The position numbers were made by a program, and so were the translations under genes. The notes beneath the pieces are model-generated. The model had not been told where the DNA came from. It did no database searches and worked only from the letters and a program-made list of their open reading frames with translations. From the NCBI RefSeq assembly GCF_003363265.1, contig NZ_QRBF01000001.1, forward strand, positions 1,086,451-1,150,450: a DNA stretch of 64,000 nt, read 5' to 3'. The DNA is from Dyella psychrodurans. GTDB lineage: Bacteria; Pseudomonadota; Gammaproteobacteria; Xanthomonadales; Rhodanobacteraceae. Positions 8,679-18,682 of this stretch are shown here, one piece after another (the stretch's first letter is position 1; every line of letters begins with the position of its first letter).

Positions 8679-10430
8679 TCACTGCAGACCGAGCATCCCT
8701 GGCTGCAGCGCTCCGGCGCCGCGTGGCGTACCGGCCGGCGTCGGGAGATCGGCCGGCCAAGGCTGGCCCTGGTAGAGGTGAGCCCAGAGGCGGTCCAGTG
8801 CCGCATAGCCATAAGGCAGCAGCGGCAGATGCCTGTCGCCGAAGCCCGGAAGCATCAGGAAGGCATCGAAGTGCTGCGCATGCGGTACCTTCCAGTACAG
8901 CGGCCGACACCCTTCGGCGCGCAGCCAGTCGATATAGGGTTCCGACGTAAACGCCGTCGGAAGCAGGCCGTCGTCCGCCCCATGCAGCACCCACAGAGGC
9001 AGATCCTTGCGCGGCAGCCGGGCGGCAAGTGCCTGGACGGACGCATGCAACTCGCGTGCATTCGCGTCGTCGCCGGTCCACAGACGGCGCAAGCATTCGG
9101 AGCCGGCCAGCTGCGGATCGGCACTGTCATTCGTCCCGCCTAACAACCCCACGCCGTTGCCGGGAGGAATACCTGATGCATCCGCCCACCAGCTTGCGCG
9201 CGTTGCCTCGTCGGCGACACCGGGCTTGCCGTCTGCAAGCAGCGCCTCGTAACGATAGCCGCAGGGCATGTCGTCGGCACCACGTCGCAGATAAGCCGAT
9301 GCGTAGGCTGCACCGATGACACGCCAGAGATCGAATGCGGTGGTCGATGCCGCAGTGGCCATCGCCTGATCGGTCCAGCCGGACTTGCGCAAGCGTTCGT
9401 ATGCCTCTGTCGCCTGCGCTTCGGGTGTCGTCGCTTTCAACAAGCCTTGCTCATGCAAACTTGCGCAGCGTTTCACCCACGCGGCATGCGGCGCGCCATG
9501 CGCATCGCGTGCGAACGGTACGGATGCAAAGCGCGCATCCGTCAACGCACAAGGCAACCACACGGCAGCTTCGGTCACATAGTCGTACAGCGCACGCCCT
9601 CGACCGGGCGTATGCACATTAGGCTCAAGCGCCACGACGCCCGCGAGCATGTGCTGATCGTCGATGCCCGCAGCCTGCAGCACCGCACCGCCACCGTTGG
9701 AAAGGCCCGTTGCGATGATCCGCGTGTTCTGCGGCGTGAAAGGCGCCTGATCGGGGAATGCGCGATCCAGCATCGCCAAACCGAATTGCGCGGCCTGCAG
9801 CACATGGCGTCCCCAGTCGGCTTCGGGGTTGTCGCCCGAATGTGCGTGCTTGATCGCAATGCCCTCGCCCTTCGGAGCCGTGGGTTCGAATTCGAGCATG
9901 GCAGTTCCGCGCTTTGCGCGTTCGCCATTCAATGTCACGCCGCTGTCGTCGGAGAAATCGAAATAGCCCGAGCCCGCACCCTTGTCGGTGTAGGCCACGG
10001 CACAACCACGCGGCAACCCCCACGCCCCGGCCAGCGCAATGGCGCCGTAAATGCCACGCGAACCGGATGAGGCCGTCACGACCAGGCAGCGATGCGCCTG
10101 GTCGAAGTTGTCGGGCACCTGCACCAGTACGCGGTGCGGTGCATGTGCCCGGGGAAGTTTTGCGAACGCCTGATATTCGACGCCAGGAATATTCGGAACC
10201 GCGCCGTACACCGCGCCATAACCGCCGAGCGGGCCCAGATCGGCGATCCCTTTCCAACTCGTCTGAATGGCGCGTCGACGCAACTCCTGCTCAGTCGGAT
10301 GCTTCGAGTCTGCGAAAGGCGCGAGCGAGTCTTTCAATCCCGTCAGACCAAGCCCTCCGCTAAGCAGATCGTCGTGATCGCGATGCGTGGTGACGCTGAC
10401 CTCGCCTTGCACGACATGAATTTCCTGCAT
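8679..10430 (-). CDS. 3-hydroxybutyrate oligomer hydrolase family esterase
   Basis: Alpha/beta-hydrolase related to D-(-)-3-hydroxybutyrate oligomer hydrolases, which split the short oligomers released from polyhydroxybutyrate. The serine nucleophile is in [15 protein letters not shown] near residue 246, after an oxyanion region [18 protein letters not shown]. Asp and His candidates are in [11 protein letters not shown] and HAQHFDAF. The 583-residue product starts [17 protein letters not shown] with no signal peptide, unlike many secreted family members, so an intracellular role is inferred. No PHB synthesis gene is in the window. Confidence 0.82.
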   Translation of the reverse strand: MQEIHVVQGEVSVTTHRDHDDLLSGGLGLTGLKDSLAPFADSKHPTEQELRRRAIQTSWKGIADLGPLGGYGAVYGAVPNIPGVEYQAFAKLPRAHAPHRVLVQVPDNFDQAHRCLVVTASSGSRGIYGAIALAGAWGLPRGCAVAYTDKGAGSGYFDFSDDSGVTLNGERAKRGTAMLEFEPTAPKGEGIAIKHAHSGDNPEADWGRHVLQAAQFGLAMLDRAFPDQAPFTPQNTRIIATGLSNGGGAVLQAAGIDDQHMLAGVVALEPNVHTPGRGRALYDYVTEAAVWLPCALTDARFASVPFARDAHGAPHAAWVKRCASLHEQGLLKATTPEAQATEAYERLRKSGWTDQAMATAASTTAFDLWRVIGAAYASAYLRRGADDMPCGYRYEALLADGKPGVADEATRASWWADASGIPPGNGVGLLGGTNDSADPQLAGSECLRRLWTGDDANARELHASVQALAARLPRKDLPLWVLHGADDGLLPTAFTSEPYIDWLRAEGCRPLYWKVPHAQHFDAFLMLPGFGDRHLPLLPYGYAALDRLWAHLYQGQPWPADLPTPAGTPRGAGALQPGMLGLQ

Positions 10431-10607
10431 GAAAAACTCCCTTAAAGACGCCGGTACGAGACGGTTGCAAGGATCGGTATCTCAACACTAGCGCGGCGTG
10501 CGCGGATATTCATCTGCTCGCCAACAACGTTACGAATGTGAGCACACGCGCTTGCGATCGTCACGAACGCCGTGCAAGCTTCCGCGTTTCCACTACGCGG
10601 AACCGTC

Positions 10608-10895
10608 ATGTCCAAGCAAACGAATATCCTGCAGATTCTTCCCGCCACAGGCTGGGTGGCTGTCTATGACGAAAGCGGCGAGGAAAGCGCCGCGAGCCTG
10701 GTCTGTTTCGCCCTGGTGGAAACGCTCGACAACGGCAACAGGCAGCAGGAAGTCCGTCCGATGCACGCCAACGGCAAGCGCATCGCCTTTGCCGACGAAG
10801 CTGCCAACTTCCTGCGCGTCGAAGAGCTGGCCGAATTCACGGGCGACGAAGAGGACGACGAAGAAGAGGAAGCCGAGGACGAAGTCGACGCCTGA
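10608..10895 (+). CDS. Conserved hypothetical protein with acidic tail
   Basis: 95 residues. A folded-looking N-terminal part (QTNILQILPATGWVAVYDE, then SLVCFALVETL) is followed by a highly acidic C-terminus (GDEEDDEEEEAEDEVDA). I chose the ATG at 10608 over one at 10572 because the shorter protein starts at the conserved-looking MSKQTNILQ. No recognised domain. It stands alone before typA with 273 bases of spacer. Coding is supported by composition and the acidic tail; function is unknown. Confidence 0.72.
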   Translation: MSKQTNILQILPATGWVAVYDESGEESAASLVCFALVETLDNGNRQQEVRPMHANGKRIAFADEAANFLRVEELAEFTGDEEDDEEEEAEDEVDA

Positions 10896-11100
10896 TGACC
10901 GTCGCGGCGTTTGCCACAGGCTGCTTGCCTACACGGCGAGCATCCTGAACGGTATTCGTTTGGAGCTCGTCATCCCGGCATAAACCTGATTCGGGGACTT
11001 TCGAGCCAAAACCGCCAAGCCCCGGCCCGCGCTGGGGCCTCGGACAGGCTGCCATCGAGGCTTGGCGTAAGCCGGGCAAGCAAGATGTCACATTACCCCG

Positions 11101-11106
11101 TATAAT
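11101..11106 (+). promoter_or_regulatory. Possible -10 box upstream of typA
   Basis: A perfect TATAAT lies 63 bases before the typA start. No good -35 box is seen at 16-18 bases spacing, so the call rests on the -10 match alone. Confidence 0.35.
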
Positions 11107-11168
11107 CCGTAAGTTAACCCTACCGAAACCTGCGCGGCGGCCCTACGGCTCGCCCAAGTCCTTTATCC

Positions 11169-12998
11169 ATGTCCATCGAAAATCTGCGCAACATCGCCAT
11201 CGTCGCTCACGTCGACCATGGCAAAACCACTCTCGTCGACCAGCTTCTGAAGCAGTCGGGCACCCTGTCCGAGCGCACCGTGCTGGCCGAACGCGTGATG
11301 GACAGCAACGACCAGGAGAAGGAACGCGGCATCACCATCCTGGCCAAGAACACCGCCATCACCTGGCGCGGAAACCGCATCAACATCGTCGACACCCCAG
11401 GCCACGCCGACTTCGGCGGCGAGGTGGAGCGCGTGCTGTCGATGGTGGATACCGTGCTGATCCTCGTCGACGCGATGGACGGCCCGATGCCGCAAACGCG
11501 CTTCGTGACGCAGAAGGCATTCGCGATGGGCTTCAAGCCGATCGTGGTGATCAACAAGATCGACCGTCCGGGCTCCCGTCCGGAATGGGTGGTGGAACAG
11601 GTGTGGGATCTGTTCGACCGCCTCGGCGCCACGCCGGAACAGATGGATTTCCCGATCGTCTATGCCTCGGCGCTAAACGGTTATGCCTCGCTCGACGAGA
11701 ATGCTCGCGAAGGCGACATGACTCCGCTGTACCAGGCCATCATGGATCACGCGCCGAAGCCGGAAGTCGATCCGACCGGCCCCTTCCAGATGCGCATCAG
11801 CCAGCTGGACTACAACAACTTCGTCGGCGTCATCGGCATCGGCCGCATCCAGCGCGGCACGCTGAAGAAGAACATGCCGGTGGCGGTGATCGATCGCCAC
11901 GGCAAGAAGCGTCAGGGCAAGGTGCTGCAGGTGCTGGGCTTCCTCGGCCTTGAGCGCATCGAGCAGGACACCGCCGAAGCGGGTGACATCGTCGCCATCT
12001 CCGGCATCCAGGAACTCACCATTTCCGACACCGTCTGCGCGCTGGACACCCCCGAAGCGCTGCCGGCGCTGACCGTCGACGAACCGACGATCAGCATGAC
12101 CTTCCAGGTGAACAACTCTCCGTTCGCCGGCAACAAGGATTTGTCGGGCGGCAAATTCCTCACCAGCCGCCAGCTGAAGGATCGCCTGGATCGCGAGCAA
12201 GTGCACAACGTGGCGCTGCGCGTCGAGCAGGGCTCGGATGCCGACAAATTCCTCGTTTCCGGACGCGGCGAATTGCACTTGTCGGTGCTGATCGAGAACA
12301 TGCGCCGCGAAGGTTATGAGCTCGCCGTGTCGCGTCCGGAAGTGATCATCAAGGACATCGAAGGCCAGAAGATGGAGCCGATCGAGCAGCTGGTGGTCGA
12401 TGTGGAAGAAAACCACCAGGGCCCGATCATGGAGCGCCTTGGCGTGCGCAAGGGCCAGCTCAAGAACATGGAGCCGGACGGCAAGGGTCGCGTTCGCCTC
12501 GAATACATGATCCCTGCGCGCGGCCTGATCGGCTTCCAGAACCAGTTCAAGACCCTTACCCAGGGTTCGGGCCTGCTGTTCCATGTGTTCGATCACTACG
12601 GTCCGAAGGAAGAAGGCCAGATCGCCAAGCGCCTCAACGGCGTGATGATCGCCAACGCCGCCGGCACCACGCCCGCCTACTCGCTCGGGCCGCTGCAGGA
12701 ACGCGGCAAGCTGTTCGCGGCGGAAGGCGACTCCGTCTATGAAGGCCAGCTGGTGGGCATCCACGCCAAGGACAACGACCTCACCGTCAACGCGATCAAG
12801 CCCAAGCCGCTGACCAACATGCGCGCCTCGGGCAAGGACGATGCGATCCAGCTGACGCCGGCGACCAAGTTCTCGCTGGAACAGGCGCTGGACTTCATCG
12901 ACGATGACGAGTTGGTTGAAGTGACGCCGAGGGAAATCCGTTTGCGCAAGAAGCATCTGACGGAGAATGACCGCAAGAAGGCTTCGCGCAGCGCTTGA
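11169..12998 (+). CDS. typA: Ribosome-associated translational GTPase TypA/BipA
   Basis: Translation-factor GTPase that binds ribosomes and aids 50S assembly and stress or cold adaptation. G1 AHVDHGKTT at residues 13-21, switch with [10 protein letters not shown]3 [15 protein letters not shown]4 NKIDRP, then EF-G-like domains and the BipA C-terminal domain ([34 protein letters not shown]). 609 residues is the family length. A strong terminator follows, so it is the end of its transcript. Confidence 0.97.
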   Translation: MSIENLRNIAIVAHVDHGKTTLVDQLLKQSGTLSERTVLAERVMDSNDQEKERGITILAKNTAITWRGNRINIVDTPGHADFGGEVERVLSMVDTVLILVDAMDGPMPQTRFVTQKAFAMGFKPIVVINKIDRPGSRPEWVVEQVWDLFDRLGATPEQMDFPIVYASALNGYASLDENAREGDMTPLYQAIMDHAPKPEVDPTGPFQMRISQLDYNNFVGVIGIGRIQRGTLKKNMPVAVIDRHGKKRQGKVLQVLGFLGLERIEQDTAEAGDIVAISGIQELTISDTVCALDTPEALPALTVDEPTISMTFQVNNSPFAGNKDLSGGKFLTSRQLKDRLDREQVHNVALRVEQGSDADKFLVSGRGELHLSVLIENMRREGYELAVSRPEVIIKDIEGQKMEPIEQLVVDVEENHQGPIMERLGVRKGQLKNMEPDGKGRVRLEYMIPARGLIGFQNQFKTLTQGSGLLFHVFDHYGPKEEGQIAKRLNGVMIANAAGTTPAYSLGPLQERGKLFAAEGDSVYEGQLVGIHAKDNDLTVNAIKPKPLTNMRASGKDDAIQLTPATKFSLEQALDFIDDDELVEVTPREIRLRKKHLTENDRKKASRSA

Positions 12999-13020
12999 TC
13001 GTTGCACGGCGCGATAAACG

Positions 13021-13049
13021 AAAGGCCACCGCAAGGTGGCCTTTTTCTT
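13021..13049 (+). terminator. Terminator after typA
   Basis: A 10-bp stem (aaaggccacc, loop gcaa, ggtggccttt) is followed by TTTCTTTT, 22 bases after the typA stop. Confidence 0.92.
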
Positions 13050-13164
13050 TTCTGCATCTGGTTTTATGAGATGAAAGTAAAGACGGCTGGACGGTCGTTG
13101 ACAGATCCTGCGTCAGCCTGCAGCATCACCGACGCACTAGCGGTGGGCGCCCTTTATTTCCCTC

Positions 13165-14511
13165 ATGATCAGAACGCAAGAACGTCGCGCCTTTCGCAAG
13201 CTTTTATCGTGCCTGCTGATCGCCGGAATACCTCTGGTTTCGCACGCCGATGACGCCCCGTTATTTGTGCCGCAGTGGCTGGGCGCGCAGTACACATTCG
13301 TAGATCAGAATCAGTCGCGTGTGCATTCGCCTTATCGAGGGCCGCTCAGCCTGAATCCGAATGGATCGACGGCGCGCTCGCACACCTTCGGCGCCTATTT
13401 CGGCGTCGCCCTTCCCTGGCACTTTCAGTATTACTTCGACGTGGAGATGTTCAAGGGCGAAGGCGTGAGCAACGCCACCGGCCTGGGTGGACTCACCAAT
13501 GGCGACATCATTCGTTCCGGCGTGGCCAGTCTTGGCAAGCGTCCTTACGTGGCACGCAACTACGTACGCTGGGTATTGCCGCTAGGCGACCAGACCACGT
13601 CGCTGGAGCGCGGACAGGACCAACTGCCCGGCAGCGAGGCCATCGAACACATCGAAGTCAAAGTCGGATTCATGGCGGTCAACGACGACTTCGACAAGAA
13701 TCGCTACGCCAATTCCACGCGCACGCAGTTCATGAACTGGTCGTTGTGGAACAACACCACGTGGGATTTCGCGGCGGATACGCGCGGCTACACCGATGGC
13801 GTCATGGTCGGCTGGATGATGCCCGGATGGGCTCTGCGTTATGGCATCTATCGCATGCCGGTCGAAGCCAACGGGCAAGCGCTGGTGAAATCCCTCAGCG
13901 CATCCAGCGGACAACAACTGGAATTGACCCTGCAACCGCAGCCGGACGGATGGGCGCTGCGTTTCCTGGGTTTCTACAACAAGGGAAACCTGGGCATCTA
14001 CCAGCAAGCGATCGATATCGCCGCGATGACCGGGCAACCGCCCGACATCCACGCCGACGATGCTCCCGGTCGCCACAAGTTCGGTTTTGGCATCAACGGC
14101 GAACTGCCCGTGGCCGACAACGGCGACACCGGTTTCTTCATGCGTGCCGGCTGGAACGACGGACACACGGAGTCTTTCATCTTCGCGGAAGTCGATCGCT
14201 TGCTGAGCGGCGGTTTTCAGCTGTCGGGTACGCACTGGAATCGGCCCGACGATCGCCTTGGCGTGGGTATCGCCATCGATGGTTTGTCGCGCGTCCACGC
14301 CCAGTATCTGGAGATGGGCGGCGATGGCTTTCTACTCGGTGACGGCACGTTGCGCTATGGCCCCGAGCAGATCGCCGAGGTTTATTACAACATCGCGGTG
14401 ATCGATCACCTTTCGATCAGCCCGGACCTGCAGTTCATTCGCGATCCGGGATACAACCGCGATCGCGGGCCAGCGCGTTTCGCAGGGTTACGCGCGCACG
14501 TGCAGTTCTGA
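13165..14511 (+). CDS. Carbohydrate-selective outer-membrane porin, OprB family
   Basis: Outer-membrane beta-barrel for sugar uptake. Signal peptide residues 1-28 (hydrophobic LLSCLLIAGIPLVSHA), then alternating aromatic/hydrophobic strands such as HTFGAYFGVALPWHFQYYFDVEMFKGEG, typical of OprB, and a final phenylalanine (ARFAGLRAHVQF), the BAM recognition signature. 448 residues fits the family. It lies just beyond the two galactosidases, which supports import of galactosides or released sugars. The 166 bases upstream hold no other gene. Confidence 0.87.
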   Translation: MIRTQERRAFRKLLSCLLIAGIPLVSHADDAPLFVPQWLGAQYTFVDQNQSRVHSPYRGPLSLNPNGSTARSHTFGAYFGVALPWHFQYYFDVEMFKGEGVSNATGLGGLTNGDIIRSGVASLGKRPYVARNYVRWVLPLGDQTTSLERGQDQLPGSEAIEHIEVKVGFMAVNDDFDKNRYANSTRTQFMNWSLWNNTTWDFAADTRGYTDGVMVGWMMPGWALRYGIYRMPVEANGQALVKSLSASSGQQLELTLQPQPDGWALRFLGFYNKGNLGIYQQAIDIAAMTGQPPDIHADDAPGRHKFGFGINGELPVADNGDTGFFMRAGWNDGHTESFIFAEVDRLLSGGFQLSGTHWNRPDDRLGVGIAIDGLSRVHAQYLEMGGDGFLLGDGTLRYGPEQIAEVYYNIAVIDHLSISPDLQFIRDPGYNRDRGPARFAGLRAHVQF

Positions 14512-14555
14512 CTATGGCGCCCTTCCCGGTTTGCAGGGAAGGGCGTTGCTCAATC

Positions 14556-16427
14556 TCACCACTTCAAACGATCGCTGCTGCGAATTGCCGTCGGCGTGAC
14601 GCGATGCATGTCGAACACGAGCAATTCGTTGCGTCCGCGAGAAAACCATGACGCCGGGCAATACAAGCGCTGCTGCGGCCCGATGCGCCAGTAGCGGCCG
14701 AGCAGCTTGCCGTTCACCCACACGTAGCCCTTGTCCCAATCGCTCATGTCGATATAGCAATCGCCGAGCTTGTCTAGCATGACGATCGCCTTGAAGAACA
14801 TGCCGGGCCGAATCGTCGAATTCTCATTCATCGGCGGAAGGCCCGCCACGTAGGCTTCGTCGATCGGCAAGCTGTGCGCCTGCCAGCCATGCAACTCCTC
14901 GCCATCGAGCGTCACCGCGCCGACGATGCCTTTGAAGTCGTACATCGCCTGTCCATAACCCACGTGGCCGAAGCTGTCGACAAGAATATCCACCGTCGTG
15001 CCCGCGCCATTGGCCGGCTGCGGAATGTCCACGTAATGCTGCACGTGCAAGCCGGGCTTGTTCACGCGCGAGACGTAATCGAGATACTTGCCGTCGCTGA
15101 ACACCGTGCCGTAATCGCGCAGGCCTTCCATGTTCAGCATTCCGCCGCGGAGCAGCGTCTTGCGATACAGCACCATGCCGTGATCCTGCGCGAACAGGAT
15201 TTCGTTCGGGTCGGGCTTCTTCACTGTGTGCGCAGGCACCGGCAAGTTGTCCCAGATCGACGCAAAGGGACGCGCGATCACCTGGGTGAAAGCCATGGTC
15301 GGTGGCGGGGGCGGTGGCTCGGGAAGGGGATGAGATACGTGCGCGGCAAGCAATGCGCGGAACCTGCGATAGTCAGGCGTCGCTTCGCCACGCTCGTTGA
15401 TCGGCGCACCGTAGTCGTAGCTGGTAATCACCGGTTCGAAATTGGCGTAATCGTCACGCGCATTGGCGCCGGCGGTGAACCCGAAATTGGTGCCGCCATG
15501 CACGACGTACATGTTGAACGAACGCCCTTCGGCCAGAAGCTTGCGCAAGGTCGCCGTGAAATTGCCGATCTGGAAGTCCGGATCGCCCCAATGCGTCAGC
15601 CAGCCGGGATAACCCTCGCCCATCCATACCGGCGCTTCGCCGGCAATCGCCTGCGCGGCCTCGAAGTCGGTGTCGCCATCCAGGCCGAGTGCCGCACCCG
15701 GCACATATGTTTTTTGTTTCTGGATCTGTCCCAAGCCATCGGAAATCGAGAAGGGCCCCTCGATTCCGTGCGCCTGCCACATCGTACGAAGGCGCAACAG
15801 ATAGTCGAGATCGTGACCGAACGAGGCGTACTCGTTTTCGATCTGCATCATCAGGATGGGACCGCCACGGTTTGCCATCAACGGCGCGATCTTTGGCGCG
15901 ATCGCATCCATGTAGCGCTGCACCGCCTGCATATAGCGCGGGTCGTCCTTGGTGCGCACGCGAATGGACGGATCGCGCAGCAGGTACGCCGGCAACCCGC
16001 CCAAATCCCATTCGGCGCACACGTAAGGACCGGGGCGCAGATACACCCACATGCCTTCCTGCTGGCAAAGCCTGATGAAGCGAACGAAATCGCGACGCTC
16101 CGTCGTGAAGTCGAACACGCCGGGCTCGCTCTCCAGGTAGTTCCACATCACATAGATGGCGATGGTATTGAGCCCCATCGCCTTGGCCATGCGAATGCGG
16201 TGCAACCAGTATTCGGCGGGGATGCGCGCCGGATGCATTTCGCCGCTGCGAATCTGGAACGGCGTGCCGTCGAGCAGAAAGTGCTGATGGCTGAGTTCGA
16301 AACGATGCGGCTTTCCGTCAGGAATCGGTTCAGTGCCTGATGGCTTGGCGGTTTCGCCATAGGCAAGCGGAATGCTTGCTGCCAACGGTGTCAAAAGCGC
16401 AAATCGAAGAAAGTCGCGTCGCTGCAT
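14556..16427 (-). CDS. Secreted beta-galactosidase, glycoside hydrolase family 35
   Basis: Removes terminal beta-galactose from oligo- or polysaccharides. N-terminal MQRRDFLRFALLTPLAAS looks like a Tat-type or Sec signal (RRDFLR then hydrophobic run), so a periplasmic or extracellular site is inferred. GH35 blocks: SGEMHPARIPAEYW, RPGPYVCAEWDLGGLP, acid/base Glu about residue 199 in MMQIENEYASFG, nucleophile Glu about residue 271 in MGEGYPGWLTHWG. A galactose-binding-like domain follows (GYVWVNGKLLGRYWRIGPQQ). The ATG at 16427 has GAGGG four bases upstream. It is the last gene of the minus-strand galactoside run, 142 bases after the alpha-galactosidase. Confidence 0.9.
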   Translation of the reverse strand: MQRRDFLRFALLTPLAASIPLAYGETAKPSGTEPIPDGKPHRFELSHQHFLLDGTPFQIRSGEMHPARIPAEYWLHRIRMAKAMGLNTIAIYVMWNYLESEPGVFDFTTERRDFVRFIRLCQQEGMWVYLRPGPYVCAEWDLGGLPAYLLRDPSIRVRTKDDPRYMQAVQRYMDAIAPKIAPLMANRGGPILMMQIENEYASFGHDLDYLLRLRTMWQAHGIEGPFSISDGLGQIQKQKTYVPGAALGLDGDTDFEAAQAIAGEAPVWMGEGYPGWLTHWGDPDFQIGNFTATLRKLLAEGRSFNMYVVHGGTNFGFTAGANARDDYANFEPVITSYDYGAPINERGEATPDYRRFRALLAAHVSHPLPEPPPPPPTMAFTQVIARPFASIWDNLPVPAHTVKKPDPNEILFAQDHGMVLYRKTLLRGGMLNMEGLRDYGTVFSDGKYLDYVSRVNKPGLHVQHYVDIPQPANGAGTTVDILVDSFGHVGYGQAMYDFKGIVGAVTLDGEELHGWQAHSLPIDEAYVAGLPPMNENSTIRPGMFFKAIVMLDKLGDCYIDMSDWDKGYVWVNGKLLGRYWRIGPQQRLYCPASWFSRGRNELLVFDMHRVTPTAIRSSDRLKW

Positions 16428-16569
16428 GGAACCCTCACCCAATCGCCATACCTAACCGTCGACATGCCCTACCCCCTCGCCTACGTGCAGCAGGAGAGGG
16501 AGTGAAGTCAGCACGATGGCGGCGCCCACGATTGCGCAGTCCACCATGCAACGGACGGCGGAGGGTACA

Positions 16570-18627
16570 TCAAGGCGTCAATTCAAGGGTCAATACTTCA
16601 AACGGCGCGAGCGTGACTGTGCTCACATGATCGGCATCCAAATGCCGGGGCACGTCGCCTCCGGTGTTCCACGCATCGCGCACGCTGAATTGACGGGCCG
16701 CACCGGCAGGCAATTCGAGCTGCCGCTGCAGGTCGATCACCGCGGCCTGCGGATGCGCATCGGGGTTGCGCAAGGTAATGATCGACTTGGCCGGCGACCA
16801 CGCCGCCCAACCGTAGACATCGAGCCGGCCCGGATCGCCGCCGACCCAGTGCGAATCCCGCAGCACATCGGCATTGGCACGCGACCACTTGGCTGCATCG
16901 GCCAACGTATCCCAATCCTGCCTGGTCAGCAGCGAGGGCGTGATGTACATCTCCTGCAACTGCGTGCCCGTGGCGAAGTAGGAATGCACTTCGTTGGCGA
17001 AGTCGTGCCCCGGGTCAGTGTTCAGGCGCTTGTTCATCTGCGCGTAGATGATGCCGTGAAGCATCAGCGAGTTGATCGGGAACAGCGGCCCCTGGACCAC
17101 GATGTTTTCGTAAGTCTGCTGGTCGCGATAAGTGATCCACTGTTCGCGCTCCGTGCCTACGCCTGCATGCCAGTCGTCTTCGCCACCGCGCCAGATCGAA
17201 TCGGCATAGCGCAGCCAGAACGGCGAAGCCCACGTGCCGGTGGTGAGATTGATGTAGGTGTCCGGCTTGTCAGCGCGTATGTCCTTGATCAATTCGATGG
17301 CCGCCGCAAAGTCGCTGTCGAAGCGACTGCCCGGAAACACCTTGTCGGCATTGCCGGTACCGTCGAACTTGAACTGGTTGATGCCGTCCTTGTCCACCAG
17401 GTCCATCACCACATCGTGGAAACGCTGGTAATATTTTGGACCGGAGAGCGCCAGCCCACCGTCGATGATTTCGTAACCGGCCGCCGTGCCGTTCTTGACG
17501 CGCTCCTCCTTGGGCTTGCTGTAACCGCCCCACGGCGACAGCCACATCCCCGGCGCCGCATCGTACCTGGCTGCTGCTTCGCGCAGCGGAACAAAGCCAT
17601 GCGGGAAATCCTTGCTGAAACGCCAACTGCCGGAACGATCGTCCCAACCGTCGTCGAACAGGAAGGAATCAAGCTTGACGCCACGCTTGACGCTGAGCTC
17701 CTGACCGAAGGCGTTGATGCGGTCCAGTGCCTGGGTTTCGTTGTACGGCGTGAAATAGCCGATGTCGTACCACGAGTTGTAGTGCAGGAACGGACGATAG
17801 GGATGCGCGCGTTCGCGCTCGACATAAGTCGCAAAATCGCGACGCAGCTGGCCGGCACGAACGACGCCGGCCACGGCGGAATACGTGATCGACTGCCCCT
17901 TACGCAACGGAAGGCTGCGCGCCATCGTCAGCGTAATATGCCCCCATGCATTGCTATCGGAGAGCGGGTCTTCGAAGCCAAGGTACATCTGGCCCGCAAC
18001 CACCGGCGAACCTTTCACCGTGCCGTCCACTTCGGCGTGATCGGCGGTGGAAGGCAGCAAGGAAACGCTGGTCAACGGCTCGTCCTGCTTCAGCGCCGTG
18101 ATCGTGACGATCTCGCGCAAATAGGCCGAACCGTCGCGCTGCACCAGTCGCCAGTCAACACGAAAACGCCCATCGGCATCGTTGAACGTCGCGCTGATTT
18201 CCTTGCCCGGCAAGCGCTCCGCGAGATTCGATGCATGCGCATCCACCGGCAACGCGTGCATCGCCGGCGCAGCGGTCAGATGCATGTCGCTTGACTGGAT
18301 GGTCCGTTTGCCCGGCAGATCCAGGACAAACAGTGCATCCACTTTCAATACCTGATGGTTATCGCGATCGGTGACGGTCAAGCCCGAAAGTTTTCCATCC
18401 AGGACATTCCAGTTGCCGACGATGGCAGCATTGCCGAAGTTGGCCTGTCCATCGTGCGCGGCGTATACCGGCGAACCCGGATCGACGATCGTGGCATCGC
18501 TGGCGCAAGTCACGCCGGCACTTCCCAGCCAGATACCGAACATGCCCAGGGCAAGGCTCTTCATGCGTACACGCGAGCGAGATGGAATACGCGTCTTATC
18601 CAGCGAAAAGCGGTGCCGATGGAGCAT
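16570..18627 (-). CDS. Secreted alpha-galactosidase-like glycoside hydrolase (clan GH-D type)
   Basis: TIM-barrel hydrolase resembling GH36/GH27-type alpha-galactosidases. Signal segment MKSLALGMFGIWLGSAGVTCASD begins 21 residues into the product. An N-terminal beta-sandwich precedes the barrel with FLHYNSWYDIGY, DSFLFDDGWDD, nucleophile candidate Asp in NQFKFDGTGNAD and an Arg/Asp pair in SIWRGGEDDW. A small C-terminal beta domain ends the protein. I chose the ATG at 18627 because AAGAGG lies seven bases before it; an ATG at 18564 would give a shorter signal peptide but has no ribosome site. It follows the sugar kinase gene by 55 bases, probably in one operon. Exact GH family is not certain. 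Confidence 0.82.
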   Translation of the reverse strand: MLHRHRFSLDKTRIPSRSRVRMKSLALGMFGIWLGSAGVTCASDATIVDPGSPVYAAHDGQANFGNAAIVGNWNVLDGKLSGLTVTDRDNHQVLKVDALFVLDLPGKRTIQSSDMHLTAAPAMHALPVDAHASNLAERLPGKEISATFNDADGRFRVDWRLVQRDGSAYLREIVTITALKQDEPLTSVSLLPSTADHAEVDGTVKGSPVVAGQMYLGFEDPLSDSNAWGHITLTMARSLPLRKGQSITYSAVAGVVRAGQLRRDFATYVERERAHPYRPFLHYNSWYDIGYFTPYNETQALDRINAFGQELSVKRGVKLDSFLFDDGWDDRSGSWRFSKDFPHGFVPLREAAARYDAAPGMWLSPWGGYSKPKEERVKNGTAAGYEIIDGGLALSGPKYYQRFHDVVMDLVDKDGINQFKFDGTGNADKVFPGSRFDSDFAAAIELIKDIRADKPDTYINLTTGTWASPFWLRYADSIWRGGEDDWHAGVGTEREQWITYRDQQTYENIVVQGPLFPINSLMLHGIIYAQMNKRLNTDPGHDFANEVHSYFATGTQLQEMYITPSLLTRQDWDTLADAAKWSRANADVLRDSHWVGGDPGRLDVYGWAAWSPAKSIITLRNPDAHPQAAVIDLQRQLELPAGAARQFSVRDAWNTGGDVPRHLDADHVSTVTLAPFEVLTLELTP

Positions 18628-18682
18628 TGAGAACCTCTTGAGCAGGGGGTGGGAGGCGCCCGAAAAGGAACGCACTCCTCGA

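Noticed and set aside
11673-13034. A 453-codon minus-strand frame over typA
   Set aside because: Antisense shadow of typA with non-protein-like composition.
16516-18294. A 592-codon plus-strand frame over the alpha-galactosidase gene
   Set aside because: Antisense shadow; the minus-strand product has a signal peptide and catalytic motifs.
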